64,000 nucleotides of DNA from Aphelidium insulamus (Eukaryota > Aphelidiomycota > Aphelidea > Aphelidiaceae). Where the stretch lies: contig JAZDSV010000054.1 of the NCBI GenBank assembly GCA_036784855.1, positions 1 to 64,000 on the forward strand. Direction: 5' to 3'. This document shows positions 1 to 8,543 of this stretch, piece by piece; positions within the stretch are counted from its first letter, which is position 1, and the number at the start of each line of letters is the position of its first letter. The position numbers and the translations under genes were made by a program. The notes under the pieces were generated by a model that saw only the letters and a program-made list of their open reading frames with translations, searched no databases and was not told where the DNA came from.

Positions 1-709
1 CAAGTTGTGCGGCGCGGCCTCGTTTTAAATCGTTTTGGTTGAGGTCGACGGCTTTTACAGGCATCTTTTTCAATTCTTCCACAATTTCAATAAAGCGGCC
101 TTCCTCGGCACTGCCAAGATATTTTTCACGTAGCACAAGATGATCGACGGCTACACCCCAGAGTTGTAATGCCTTGTGAATGGGGTCGAAAATCTCCGAA
201 ACAGGCCTTCCGTGAAATTCAGGTCCTAATGCCAAGTAGCTGTCGAACAAAATAAACAGCTTTACCGGTACAACCCCGGAATACGAAAAAAGGACGTGAA
301 GTGCATCAACACATGGTTGATATTGCAGCTGTTTGGCATTAAGTTCAATTTTTATAGAATCCGGTTCCCCATTTTGGTGCGAGAGACCACATGGTTCAAT
401 GGCTGCTTCCCAGCTTTCAAATGCTGTTGTCTGGTCAACGAAGCCACTTACGTCGGCAGTTTGCTGCAGGTTCACATTGTCACCGTTAAAATAATGAGCT
501 CCATCTCCATTCAACTGGTCGAATTGACCATCATCCATGTTGCCAGCAAAGTTGATACCGTTGCCATTCCAAGCTGCCCGTTCACCAAACTCGTTGGTGT
601 CCAGTTCGTCCGGTAACATGCGACGAGTTTCCAAAGTTTGCATTTTGGATGACGGCCCATATCCTTCATAATAACCCGATGTCGGATCTTTCGTTTCATC
701 GTACTGCAT
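1..709 (-). CDS. Partial hypothetical protein running off the left edge
   Basis: On the minus strand one frame is open without a stop from about 787 down to base 1, which is long enough to be coding. The first ATG in that frame is at 707-709, giving at least 236 residues. A splice acceptor (CTCTCAG) lies just upstream at about 780, so an earlier exon is possible. The visible part has an acidic, Asn/Asp/Gln-rich N-terminal half and a more hydrophobic, helical C-terminal half. I recognise no family, signal peptide or catalytic motif. The gene lies outside the element's terminal repeat and points away from it, so it is probably a host gene whose upstream region received the insertion. Confidence is good that it is coding and nil on function. 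Confidence 0.6.
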   Translation of the reverse strand, partial: MQYDETKDPTSGYYEGYGPSSKMQTLETRRMLPDELDTNEFGERAAWNGNGINFAGNMDDGQFDQLNGDGAHYFNGDNVNLQQTADVSGFVDQTTAFESWEAAIEPCGLSHQNGEPDSIKIELNAKQLQYQPCVDALHVLFSYSGVVPVKLFILFDSYLALGPEFHGRPVSEIFDPIHKALQLWGVAVDHLVLREKYLGSAEEGRFIEIVEELKKMPVKAVDLNQNDLKRGRAAQL

Positions 710-1001
710 ACCAGCGACAAAGACGCCACTAGCAGCCACAATTTCACACTTTGGCGGAAAATCATTAAGATACTTTGCTGAGAGCTTTTATGCCGCGTGG
801 ATGATCAAGTAGAATATAGTCTGCCTCGCTTAGTAAATTGCCTCGTTTTATAGCCGCGATCTGCGCAGGATGCCAACAGAAGATCGTCCAACCGATCTCG
901 TGCGATCCAATCTCGACGTTGATTGCATCGCGATGTAATTATATCGATCGCCTCGCCGATTCGCTTATCGATCGCATAGCAGTCTGTGGATTGCAGATTG
1001 T

Positions 1002-1234
1002 CCCCCCCCCCCCCCCCCATATACACGCCCCCGGTTTTTTAGTCGCTACTATTACTTCCACATTTATTCTCCCAATTACTCTCTTAAGCTAAAATGCTGT
1101 CGGAATTTCTATCCCGCTTTTTACTAGTGACATGCCAGTATTCAACGGGAGATTTGCTGCAGAATTTACAGCGGACAACTTGTGTCCAGGATATACACTG
1201 GTAACTACTGATGTGGACTAGTCCCGTCGAAACT
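1002..1234 (+). repeat. Left terminal inverted repeat
   Basis: Starts with 17 consecutive C (1002-1018), followed by ATATACACGCCCCCGG and about 200 bp that match the reverse complement of 11355-11586. The outer 45 bp and a block from about 1165 to 1234 are almost identical between ends, while the middle has substitutions and small indels. Similarity stops at about 1234. No ORF in it looks coding. Confidence 0.92.
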
Positions 1235-1431
1235 GGAGAGGCATTGAGATATTGAACTACAACAGGATATTCCCACAAATTTGAACGTGGTACTTGAAGG
1301 TGTCTAACCAAATCAGAGCGCGTACTGATTCTCAAGCTGAAGTTGCTAGCTGTTGAACTCTGCCTTATTATATGGATTTGGAAGTCTAAATTAAAGTGAA
1401 TGTTCATACTGCCATGACTTTACTCTCGTCG

Positions 1432-1956
1432 TTAATCGATGTAGTTGTCACCTGCCTTCCGTGTACTGCCCGACTTCTTGGTGACTGGAGTAGCGACAGG
1501 CGTTGCTGGTACTTGCTTGGTGACTTGGACGACTTCTCCTTCTTGGACAGCTGGTTCTTCAGCCGCCTGCAAACGTTCTTCCAGCTCCTTCTTCTTGCCA
1601 GCAGTACTAAGACCGCGTGCCAACAACTCTGCCCTCAAGTCGGTAACGGTAACGCGTGAAAGTGAAGTCTGTCCCGGTGTCGGCACCAGATGAGTCGACG
1701 ACGATGACGCGACAGGAGGGTGGCGTTCTGGCTGTGGTTGTGGTGGCTGTTGTTGTGGCTGTTGCTGTTGTTGTTGATACTGACGTTGAAGCAAGAACAA
1801 CTGGTGCTGGATTCGCACAACGTCATCCACGGGCCGATTGCTGAAGTCGTAGTACGTGTCGTGTGAGTCCTGTCTGTGGTAATGTCCATTCGGTCCAAAT
1901 TGACCTTCCCATGGATCCGTCTGTGTGCCCTGTTCTTGTGCCCGTTCTTCTGCCAT
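1432..1956 (-). CDS. SAP-domain DNA-binding protein of the element
   Basis: 174 residues from the first ATG at 1956; the frame is open further upstream but without an ATG. The N-terminal half is low-complexity, with a Gln/Pro-rich stretch. At about residues 100-135 is a SAP-type helix-extended-helix motif (TVTDLRAELLARGLSTAGKK followed by ELEERLQAA), a known nucleic-acid-binding fold that recognises AT-rich DNA. The C-terminus is Val/Thr/Lys-rich and basic. It is the first gene inside the left repeat and is transcribed toward that end. A role in binding the element's ends or packaging its DNA is plausible but inferred. The compact SAP core is the only recognisable part. Confidence 0.75.
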   Translation of the reverse strand: MAEERAQEQGTQTDPWEGQFGPNGHYHRQDSHDTYYDFSNRPVDDVVRIQHQLFLLQRQYQQQQQQPQQQPPQPQPERHPPVASSSSTHLVPTPGQTSLSRVTVTDLRAELLARGLSTAGKKKELEERLQAAEEPAVQEGEVVQVTKQVPATPVATPVTKKSGSTRKAGDNYID

Positions 1957-2583
1957 TTTGTTGATAGTGAAATGTAAGATTGGCGTTTTCTCTTCTCTCT
2001 TCACAAAAATGTTTGATTTTGAAGACGCCAATATTGCCTTCCTATTTCGTCAACACTTGGACACGCTGAACAGCGATATGGCCCGCCTGAACTGCTTTGA
2101 TGGTGTGCCGTGCTCGCTTGGTGGCGCGTGCTGAAGCTGTGCCTGTTGCCGCTGGAAGGAAAGCTGTCCGCCCAGTCCTGTGCCTTGATTACTGCACGCG
2201 TGATGATGGCATTGTCTCAGTGCTTTCACACTTCACCATATATAACAGACCCGGGTGTATTTATGCACGACCACCGGCGAGTTTGAGGTCGGAGGAGACT
2301 TTGCCTAGCGCGTGTGGTTTTCTGTTGGCACGCGAGTGACTGTGGCATTATGGGCGCGAGTTTAGTACCGAACGAGAAGATTGCGCCGTGGATAACGCTA
2401 AGCCAATTTTTATTTTCGATATTGTTTGAACTCACCTTTTAGACTCTTCGCCTGTGGATACTGCTGTTTCAAGTCGTCATTTGACGTCGTCTTGTGGTTA
2501 GTTTCTATTGGCTAGTTGAGACCGAGCTTATCTGGTATTTAGATGGCGGAATCAGTGGTCGGCACTTTCTTTCTTCGAAAGAA
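1957..2583. other. Intergenic region between divergent element genes
   Basis: About 630 bp separate the leftward SAP gene from the rightward zinc-finger-like gene. Short ORFs here look like chance. A TATA-like stretch (CCATATATAACAGACC) lies near 2236-2251. Nothing else is recognisable. Confidence 0.4.
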
Positions 2584-4184
2584 ATGAAATGTGGTCGCAA
2601 GAGGTGCTTTGTTGAAGTCGGTGACGATAACGATGTTGATGCATTCTTGCCGCCGACACCGCCTGCTCTGCGGCGAAATCTTTTTGATGATGTCGAACTT
2701 CTGTCAGGGCGTGTTGATTCACCGAGTAAGAATAATATTATTAATGGATTTATTAATTTTGTAGCTGGCACTTCTGGACGTGCTTTGATATTCCGCGAGG
2801 AACTGAAGACTGGTACGCAATCATTCAAGAATTGTGCTGATAGCATTTAGAGCGAGCAAATCAGAATTACGACAAACTCTTCTTGACTGGTCAACATGAG
2901 TCCGGTTTGAAAATTAGTACATGCAAGGAATGCGGACAGCCGATGGACTGGACAGTGGGAGATGGCATACGCAAAGTCGGCGCTCGATACTATTATTACA
3001 CTTTTCACCACGGCGATTGTTTGCTGGCAGGCCAGAACGCCAAGGTACATATCACTGTCTCACATCATCGCCACCACCCACCCGCCTGATTTGCGGTATT
3101 GTCATCAATCGGGTGGGGGTGGCGGTTATTGATATCTTTGATTAGTTGACTGACACTGTTTTGTAGGCAATGGACAAGCATCGTGCGATTCAGGCGGATG
3201 CTGATGGCATTGCAGACCCCGAACTGAAACGCCAAAAGTTGATGGAGTCTGCCATCTATGCACAGTCTCAAAAGGTACATATCACTATCTCACATCCTCA
3301 CCACCACCCACCTGCCTGTTTGCGGGATTATCATCCGTTGGGTGGTGGTGGCGGGATATTGATATCTTTGATTATTTGACTGACACTGAATTTTGTAGAA
3401 CAACGGCTCGGAGAAGCAAACGGCTGCGGACTTGCGGGCAAAGGAAAGAAAGAAGCAGAAAATAGCTGGGCTGCCAGAAGTCACTCGTCCGCATTTTGCC
3501 TCGTTTGTGGTCAAGGCACCATTCATTCGCAACGCCGTCTCGTCGCTTATTCTGCCTGCCAGCGAGATTCCGACTTCAGCTGTCAAGACCCTCCTCCTGT
3601 TTGACCGCGAGACTTGCAAGCAAGCTTCGCCTGGTACCGTCAAGCCAGAGCACATGCGCGAAATCTCTTTTCTGGATTACGACACCAAAGTCAGCACTGT
3701 TTTTCAGCTGGAGCCCTACAACTCGGATGTCACCACGAATGATGATGTGCGTTTGCGACAGTTGGCACTCGATATTCTGCAAGTTATTCCTGACAACGCT
3801 GGGGTTCGCCTCGGATATTGCCAACGCGTGAACGGTGACATGTCACATTTGTTGAACCTGCTGGACGACTTTGCAGACGCAGAGAACAAGGCACGCAAAT
3901 TCCCTGTTCGTCGGGCGATGTTCATTGACTATCAACGCGAGTTGATAATGAAGGTGTTTGCGGACAACACTCACGATTCTCTCGACGATACGAACACTGC
4001 CGTATACGCCGTCGACCACAAGCTCGGAACTTTGAGCAAACGTTTCTGGGAGAGTTCAACGTCGTCGATAGAGAGGAAACTGGAAGTTGTAGTGGTGCCG
4101 CGCAAGCCGAGTGCCAAGTCAGAGTTGGATAACGCTCATGTCTGGCACTTGATTCGGCACGTTGCAAAGGCATGTCGTCAATGA
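2584..4184 (+). CDS. Element protein with putative zinc-binding segment, four exons
   Basis: Model: join(2584..2812, 2851..3044, 3167..3274, 3399..4184), 438 residues, all junctions in frame. The 38-bp first intron is inferred from frame continuity; the second and third introns (122 and 124 bp) have clear GTACAT...TTGTAG ends. The N-terminal exon is acidic and has a Pro-rich patch (FLPPTPPALRR). Exon 2 has a CxxC...HxxxC arrangement (CKECG, later FHHGDC) that could bind zinc. The last exon is a 260-residue mixed region that I cannot assign. No capsid, protease or recombinase motif is visible. It may be structural or regulatory for the element. The splicing model is strong for exons 2-4 and weaker for the first junction. 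Confidence 0.65.
3045..3166 (+). repeat. Introner-like intron copy 1
   Basis: A 122-bp phase-0 intron after an AAG codon. It starts GTACATATCACTGTCTCACA, has an internal inverted repeat (CGCCACCACCCACCCG and CGGGTGGGGGTGGCG) and ends TTGACTGACACTGTTTTGTAG. It is near-identical along its length to the intron at 3275-3398. Confidence 0.85.
3275..3398 (+). repeat. Introner-like intron copy 2
   Basis: A 124-bp phase-0 intron, also after AAG. It shares the start GTACATATCACT, the internal inverted repeat of CCACCACCCACC with GGTGGTGGTGG, and the end GATATCTTTGATTATTTGAC...TTTTGTAG with copy 1. The 108-bp exon between the copies does not resemble the exon before copy 1, which argues against simple exon-plus-intron duplication. 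Confidence 0.85.
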
Positions 4185-4258
4185 TAGCGTCAATACATGT
4201 CCTGAGCGAGATGCGACGTTTATAACTTTATAATCTCTGGTTAAAATCTCTCTCACTC

Positions 4259-4351
4259 ATGCGCACCGTTATTCCATGCAGTATCGTCAGGTCTTCCTAC
4301 CTCTGGACACTGCCACTGAACAGGCAGGTGAAGGTACACTTTTTATTTTAA
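4259..4351 (+). pseudogene. Fragment paralogous to the N-terminus of the 10650-11237 gene
   Basis: A short ORF begins MRTVIPCSIVRSSYLWTLPL, matching the start of the minus-strand gene at 11237 (MRTVIPCTTVRSTYLKTLPL) at 16 of 20 residues. Many of the DNA differences are at third codon positions, so the peptide was once, or still is, under selection. The frame stops at 4349-4351 after about 30 residues. A GTACAC directly after the last conserved Lys codon could be a splice donor, but I found no downstream exon that continues the paralog. It may be a gene remnant, a leader peptide or a first exon. Confidence 0.5.
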
Positions 4352-4399
4352 TATTATAATATTCTCTAAAGTTATCCAATACATACACATATACACATA

Positions 4400-4858
4400 A
4401 TGCGGAAATCCATTTCAGAACTCTTGGCCAAGCCATGCAAGAAAGTCGGAACTATCCGCAACTCCAAGGGAGTCTGTGTAAAACCTCCCGCTACCCCTTC
4501 CAAACCCAAGTCCGCTCCTCGTGTCAATACGGTCAAGATGGTCTCCAAGCGAGCATCTGACCCTGCTTACACCATCAACCCGGCGACTGGACGATACGTT
4601 CTAAAGGTCCGCAAGGCACGTGTACGCCAACCTCCAGCACATCCATGTCCTTCTGGACAGCGCTATTACGCCAAGGCCAAGGGGTGTAAGGATGTAAAAC
4701 AAGGACCGAAGCAAGCGCGTTGCCCAAAGGGTACGAAGCGCAGCAAAAAAGCCACGGGTGCATGCTACACTCCGGTTCGACGAGTCGCGCGTGTTTCGGG
4801 CCTATCTGTCAATAATAATAGAAAAGTTGAATTAAACCAACGTTTGAAAATGAAATAG
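4400..4858 (+). CDS. Small basic Cys-rich element protein with TGR-type motif
   Basis: 152 residues, very rich in Lys and Arg. It holds three Cys pairs of the pattern C-x(9-12)-C in similar contexts (CKKVGTIRNSKGVC, CPSGQRYYAKAKGC, CPKGTKRSKKATGAC), like a short repeat. It also has a central YTINPATGRYVLK motif. A 'NP.TGR.(I/V)' core resembles the two-cysteine adaptor segments of large DNA viruses; that link is from memory. The composition suggests a DNA-condensing or virion-core-like protein. It lies between the spliced gene and the orphan at 5095 on the same strand. The ATG at 4400 follows an AT-rich leader. Confidence 0.65.
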   Translation: MRKSISELLAKPCKKVGTIRNSKGVCVKPPATPSKPKSAPRVNTVKMVSKRASDPAYTINPATGRYVLKVRKARVRQPPAHPCPSGQRYYAKAKGCKDVKQGPKQARCPKGTKRSKKATGACYTPVRRVARVSGLSVNNNRKVELNQRLKMK

Positions 4859-4937
4859 ATTGTTACAGCTCAGTTTCGCTCATTACGATATATTCGGTTT
4901 CTGTAGTGGACACTCCACGGCAGCTTCAAACTGTATG

Positions 4938-4955
4938 TCACAATATATATTGTGA
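4938..4955. promoter_or_regulatory. Perfect 18-bp palindrome in an intergenic region
   Basis: TCACAATATATATTGTGA is its own reverse complement. It lies 80 bp after the stop of the basic protein gene and 139 bp before the next ATG. It could be a repressor site, a terminator hairpin or a chance AT palindrome. Confidence 0.45.
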
Positions 4956-5094
4956 TATATCACTGATACGTAGCAGACGCGCCAACTTCAGTGGCTGAGG
5001 CTGCAATTGGTGTTACAACTCTGGAAATCAATTATGGTAGGCAGCGTCCGCAAATAATCATATTTCAGAAGCAAACTTTCACTTCACTTCTTCC

Positions 5095-5988
5095 ATGGAA
5101 ACGCAAAGCGCGGCAGAAGCTCGCAAGCAGTTCATCAAATGGATGACCGACGAATTGAACAAACCGCCGGAGCAAATCAAGGCCGACATTGACGCGATAT
5201 CGGTGACAGTGCTACGTCCGATTCTCAAGGCCGCTGCACAGAACTCGGGTCAAGCAGCAGCGGAAACGCTAGCAGAGTCTTTCAAATCGGTCAAACAGTT
5301 GCTTCTGACTCACGGTCCAAGTGCTAGTCGACTTACTGCTGCCGATGCATCACTTCACATTTACTCCGTTCGAACACGAGAAATGAGCGTGACTGATGTC
5401 ACCAAGTCGGAACTCACTGTCGCTATCAAGAAGAATCTAGCGTTCACCGTCCGTGGCGAGAATGAGGTCAATCATCGGCGCATGTTGATAGCCGAGCAGC
5501 TGGGTAATCTACTTGAGCTGTTTCAACGGCCAGGCGCGACGAGTCGGTCAATGGCGGCCTTTTACAAGTACATCAAGAGCAACTTCCATATCTCGAAACC
5601 GACGTTTTGCTTCTACCAACAGTATTATCAACTGCTGACCGATTACCCGCGATTTCAACATGCGGCCATTTCGTTTCGTGTCATTCGCGGATATACAACA
5701 AAGATTCGAGCGTGGTTTCAGAGTGCCGAGTGCAGCGCCCTGGCTGCTACTGACTACCAGTCGGCCACATTTTGGCTGGCAGTGCCCACTCAAACACACG
5801 ACTTTGATACTACCTTTGATATTGTCAAGGCTGTCGTGACGGACGCCGTCGCTCAAAGCCAAGCAACAGCGCCTTTGGAACCTCGTAGTCGCATATCACA
5901 GGCAAATTTGAGGTCGTTTTTTTCGCGACCTCCTGGTCTTACCCATACACGAGTTCCCATTCGTGCAGGAAGTCCTATGTCTACCTGA
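5095..5988 (+). CDS. Orphan element protein, 297 residues
   Basis: An intact ORF with a plausible ATG directly after a CACTTCACTTCTTCC leader. The first about 80 residues look helical and polar. A middle block has many aromatic residues (FYKYIKSNFHISKPTFCFYQ), and the C-terminus is Arg/Pro-rich. There is no signal peptide or membrane segment. I recognise no family. It stands just upstream of the polymerase and the paired palindromes, so it could be a replication or virion protein, but nothing in the sequence decides this. Confidence 0.6.
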   Translation: METQSAAEARKQFIKWMTDELNKPPEQIKADIDAISVTVLRPILKAAAQNSGQAAAETLAESFKSVKQLLLTHGPSASRLTAADASLHIYSVRTREMSVTDVTKSELTVAIKKNLAFTVRGENEVNHRRMLIAEQLGNLLELFQRPGATSRSMAAFYKYIKSNFHISKPTFCFYQQYYQLLTDYPRFQHAAISFRVIRGYTTKIRAWFQSAECSALAATDYQSATFWLAVPTQTHDFDTTFDIVKAVVTDAVAQSQATAPLEPRSRISQANLRSFFSRPPGLTHTRVPIRAGSPMST

Positions 5989-6070
5989 CGAATCTGATGA
6001 CAAATCCAAATTAATAAGGCAGCTCCATATCAACTTTTGCTGTATCAATTGTGTGGATTGCTTAGCAACT

Positions 6071-6171
6071 GTCTTCCGCGGAAGACACGAATTTGCAACC
6101 TCCACTCATAAATCTGATTCAATTCAACATTCAATTTTTTTGTATTTTTTTGGTTGTCTTCCGCGGAAGAC
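6071..6171. repeat. Paired 16-bp palindromes upstream of the polymerase
   Basis: The perfect palindrome GTCTTCCGCGGAAGAC occurs twice, at 6071-6086 and 6156-6171, with start points 85 bp apart, between the 5095 gene and the polymerase start at 6274. Identity over 16 bp is unlikely by chance. Such a pair suggests binding sites for a dimeric regulator or an initiator at an internal origin. Confidence 0.7.
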
Positions 6172-6273
6172 GCTTTACTCATTCGTTTCCGTTATCTGAA
6201 TCCCGCCAAACATAAAATTAGAAACTCATAATGGAATCGCTAAAAAATTGATTATCTCTGTTTAAAGTATAAG

Positions 6274-7953
6274 ATGAAAAAACCCAAACACAACCTGTTT
6301 GAAACTGTTGACGACAACGCCATTGACTACTTCCAGGTATACAATCATGGTCAGTTGGGGCTACGATACAAGCGCCGAAAACTCAATCCTAAATCACCCT
6401 TGCACACGAGCAGTGACATCGACAAGAAGGCCGTTAAAGTTGTGCTTGCAAAGTTGGTGCGCAAACGACGCGTTAAACTTGTACCGGGGTTCATTCTCAC
6501 CAAGAGCAACGACTTCATCAAGTCTACTCCCAGGGTCATTGAGCAGATGGAGCGTGGTGGGTACTATGTACAAGGGGGAATTGTTCGCAAACGCCGACGT
6601 TCAGACACCAGCCAAGGTGACAATGCACCTCCTAAAAGATTTGAAATGGAAGACCCATGCCTTGATTTAGTCAATGTTCACTACACCATTTCATATGTTA
6701 CTCACTGTGATGATAGTGAACAGGAACGTGACCATGGTGGCTTCATACGAGATATTGGGCTTCTAGACGTCCAATCTCATCTTGAGGATGTTAGCAAGGA
6801 ATATTGTAGAAGGCAGGCGTATCGAACGCGTACTAAACGCATAGTGTACACCACTGAGAATGTACCCAGCAATCCACAGCCATTGGAGAGTGAGAGGATG
6901 TTTGGCACAGTGGTGAATTATCATTATCTGAAAGCAGAGCCAAATGTAGCTGTTGATAATGACTGTGTTTATCAGTTTCTGCTCAATACGTACGGTAGTA
7001 AGAGTATCACTAAGCGCACTTTGTTGGAAATATTTGGTGAATCCAGTGCTGCTGCAGGCGTGTCAACAAAACAAGTAGCCGGTCTCTGTAAGCGATTCTG
7101 CATCTCGTTGTACGCGTTGGACATGGACTACAACGTGTTTTATCATTATGCACCAGCTGAACGCAGTCACAAATTGACTTCATTAGTGTATGTTGTCGCA
7201 AACAATCACATGTACCCAGTTGTAGACCAGTCACTACGCAAAAGTATCTTTGCGAGTACAAACAACTCCAAGTTCACAACAAAAGCCAAGTCTGATGCAG
7301 TCAAGATTAACAAGTCCGCTGAAAACACATTGGTGAATCCAACGGACCTCAACGGCCTGGCCAATGTTAATGTCGTGTTCACAGAGGTGAAAACACTACT
7401 TCCAATAGTAAAACAGCTATTCGTGTCTGAGAAAACCATATATGAGACCAATGGATATGCAGGTTGTATTTCACGCCTAGACTACAAGAACAACGTGACA
7501 ATCAGCATCAATGAAGATTACGAAGTAGCACGCAGAAATGCAGAAAGTTTATCGATTCCATTTCGAAATCAGAATCTCATCCACCTTGTAAATGAAGCGT
7601 TCAATGCGTATAGAGAAGACGATAGAATACATAGTACATTTAATGCCACAGCAAGAGATGTGTTTTTTAATCACGTCAAACGTCCATTCGACCACACATT
7701 CTACGTGCCAGATACTAGTGCTAGGTTGAAGTCATTTGATATTCAAAAATGCCACTCTGCCTGCCTAAGTACAAAGAATGCAAACCCGTGGAGTGTTTAT
7801 TGTGTATTTGATGAGATACGCATGTACAGTGGCTCTATGCAGGATGGCTTTTCTATGTGGAAACGGAGAACTATTTTCCACTGCGAGGGAATGGCTGGTA
7901 CTCAATGGGACTACTGCAATACGCTGCTGGTGAGAAAATCGACTATAACATAA
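6274..7953 (+). CDS. Family B DNA polymerase, N-terminal part (frame 1 of a broken ORF)
   Basis: From ATG 6274 this frame encodes a basic N-terminus, then at about residues 210-320 a block with NDCVYQFLLNTYG and later VVANNHMYPVVD, i.e. a Cys and a His spaced as in some cysteine hydrolases. Polymerase motif A follows at about residue 488 (FDIQKCHSACL). Coding similarity to the polymerase family ends near 7850. The frame then runs on in noise to 7953, while the adjacent frame takes over with the family's conserved VETENYFPLRGNGWYS segment. One T is missing from what should be five at about 7849-7853 (C-TTTT-C), which equals a -1 shift. No 3'-5' exonuclease motifs are obvious. It is followed by the palm, helicase and HNH segments. 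Confidence 0.75.
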   Translation: MKKPKHNLFETVDDNAIDYFQVYNHGQLGLRYKRRKLNPKSPLHTSSDIDKKAVKVVLAKLVRKRRVKLVPGFILTKSNDFIKSTPRVIEQMERGGYYVQGGIVRKRRRSDTSQGDNAPPKRFEMEDPCLDLVNVHYTISYVTHCDDSEQERDHGGFIRDIGLLDVQSHLEDVSKEYCRRQAYRTRTKRIVYTTENVPSNPQPLESERMFGTVVNYHYLKAEPNVAVDNDCVYQFLLNTYGSKSITKRTLLEIFGESSAAAGVSTKQVAGLCKRFCISLYALDMDYNVFYHYAPAERSHKLTSLVYVVANNHMYPVVDQSLRKSIFASTNNSKFTTKAKSDAVKINKSAENTLVNPTDLNGLANVNVVFTEVKTLLPIVKQLFVSEKTIYETNGYAGCISRLDYKNNVTISINEDYEVARRNAESLSIPFRNQNLIHLVNEAFNAYREDDRIHSTFNATARDVFFNHVKRPFDHTFYVPDTSARLKSFDIQKCHSACLSTKNANPWSVYCVFDEIRMYSGSMQDGFSMWKRRTIFHCEGMAGTQWDYCNTLLVRKSTIT

Positions 7954-8543
7954 AGTACAAAATCATTCCCAGCTTTCTCTTGCCCGCTGATTATTTCAAC
8001 GCGTTCGTGGAAAGAATCTTCACCAAGTGCGAAAACCCGAAAAAGATGATGAACTGTTTCATTGGCTGCCTGAACAAAAAGACAAAGCGTACGCAAAAGG
8101 ACCGATTTGTGTGCTCGGTGAATGACGCGGTCCGGTACTACCACAAAGACAAGAACACGGTGTACTTTATCTATCCAGACTGTCCCGACTTGTACCATAT
8201 CGCTACTCAAAAGGAGACACCATTACACGAAAACAGCATTCCAATTTACTGGCAGGTAATTGACAATTGCTGCATAATGCTGCACAAACTAGCAAAAGCC
8301 GCTGGGGGTCGGCTTGTCAAGTTGAAGACCGATTGTGTTGTGGTTGAGAATGGCCGTGACGTGCACTGTAGTCTGGGAGTGGGCAATTATCGTACAGAGT
8401 CTCTACCGGACCAATACACCATGTCTGTTCCTTTTCGTAATGATTATATTTCCTTTTGCCAATGTCAAGTTGGAACGAGGAATGCACTGGGTCCGAGCGT
8501 TTATTGTGCGGCAGAGCAGGTACGGGCAAATCTTGGAAAATAA
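7857..8543 (+). CDS. Family B DNA polymerase, palm part (frame 0)
   Basis: Continues the polymerase after the first frame change. It holds VETENYFPLRGNGWYSMG, a motif-B-like MNCFIGCLNKKTKR and a motif-C-like LKTDCVVVENG, where the usual DTD is reduced to TDC. No ATG is needed if it is translated by frameshifting; otherwise the piece is non-functional. Useful coding probably ends near 8455, where a second C-TTTT site again moves the reading by -1 into the helicase frame; beyond that this frame runs to 8543 without family character. I infer one original Pol-helicase fusion. Confidence 0.75.
   Translation: METENYFPLRGNGWYSMGLLQYAAGEKIDYNIKYKIIPSFLLPADYFNAFVERIFTKCENPKKMMNCFIGCLNKKTKRTQKDRFVCSVNDAVRYYHKDKNTVYFIYPDCPDLYHIATQKETPLHENSIPIYWQVIDNCCIMLHKLAKAAGGRLVKLKTDCVVVENGRDVHCSLGVGNYRTESLPDQYTMSVPFRNDYISFCQCQVGTRNALGPSVYCAAEQVRANLGK

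Noticed and set aside
4334-4371. A 38-bp intron (GTACAC...CTAAAG) after the MRTVIPC fragment
   Set aside because: The downstream frame does not continue the paralog or join the basic protein in frame.
5095-5988. Tyrosine recombinase or capsid identity for the 297-residue orphan
   Set aside because: No R-H-R-Y spacing or jelly-roll signature could be recognised by eye; left as orphan.
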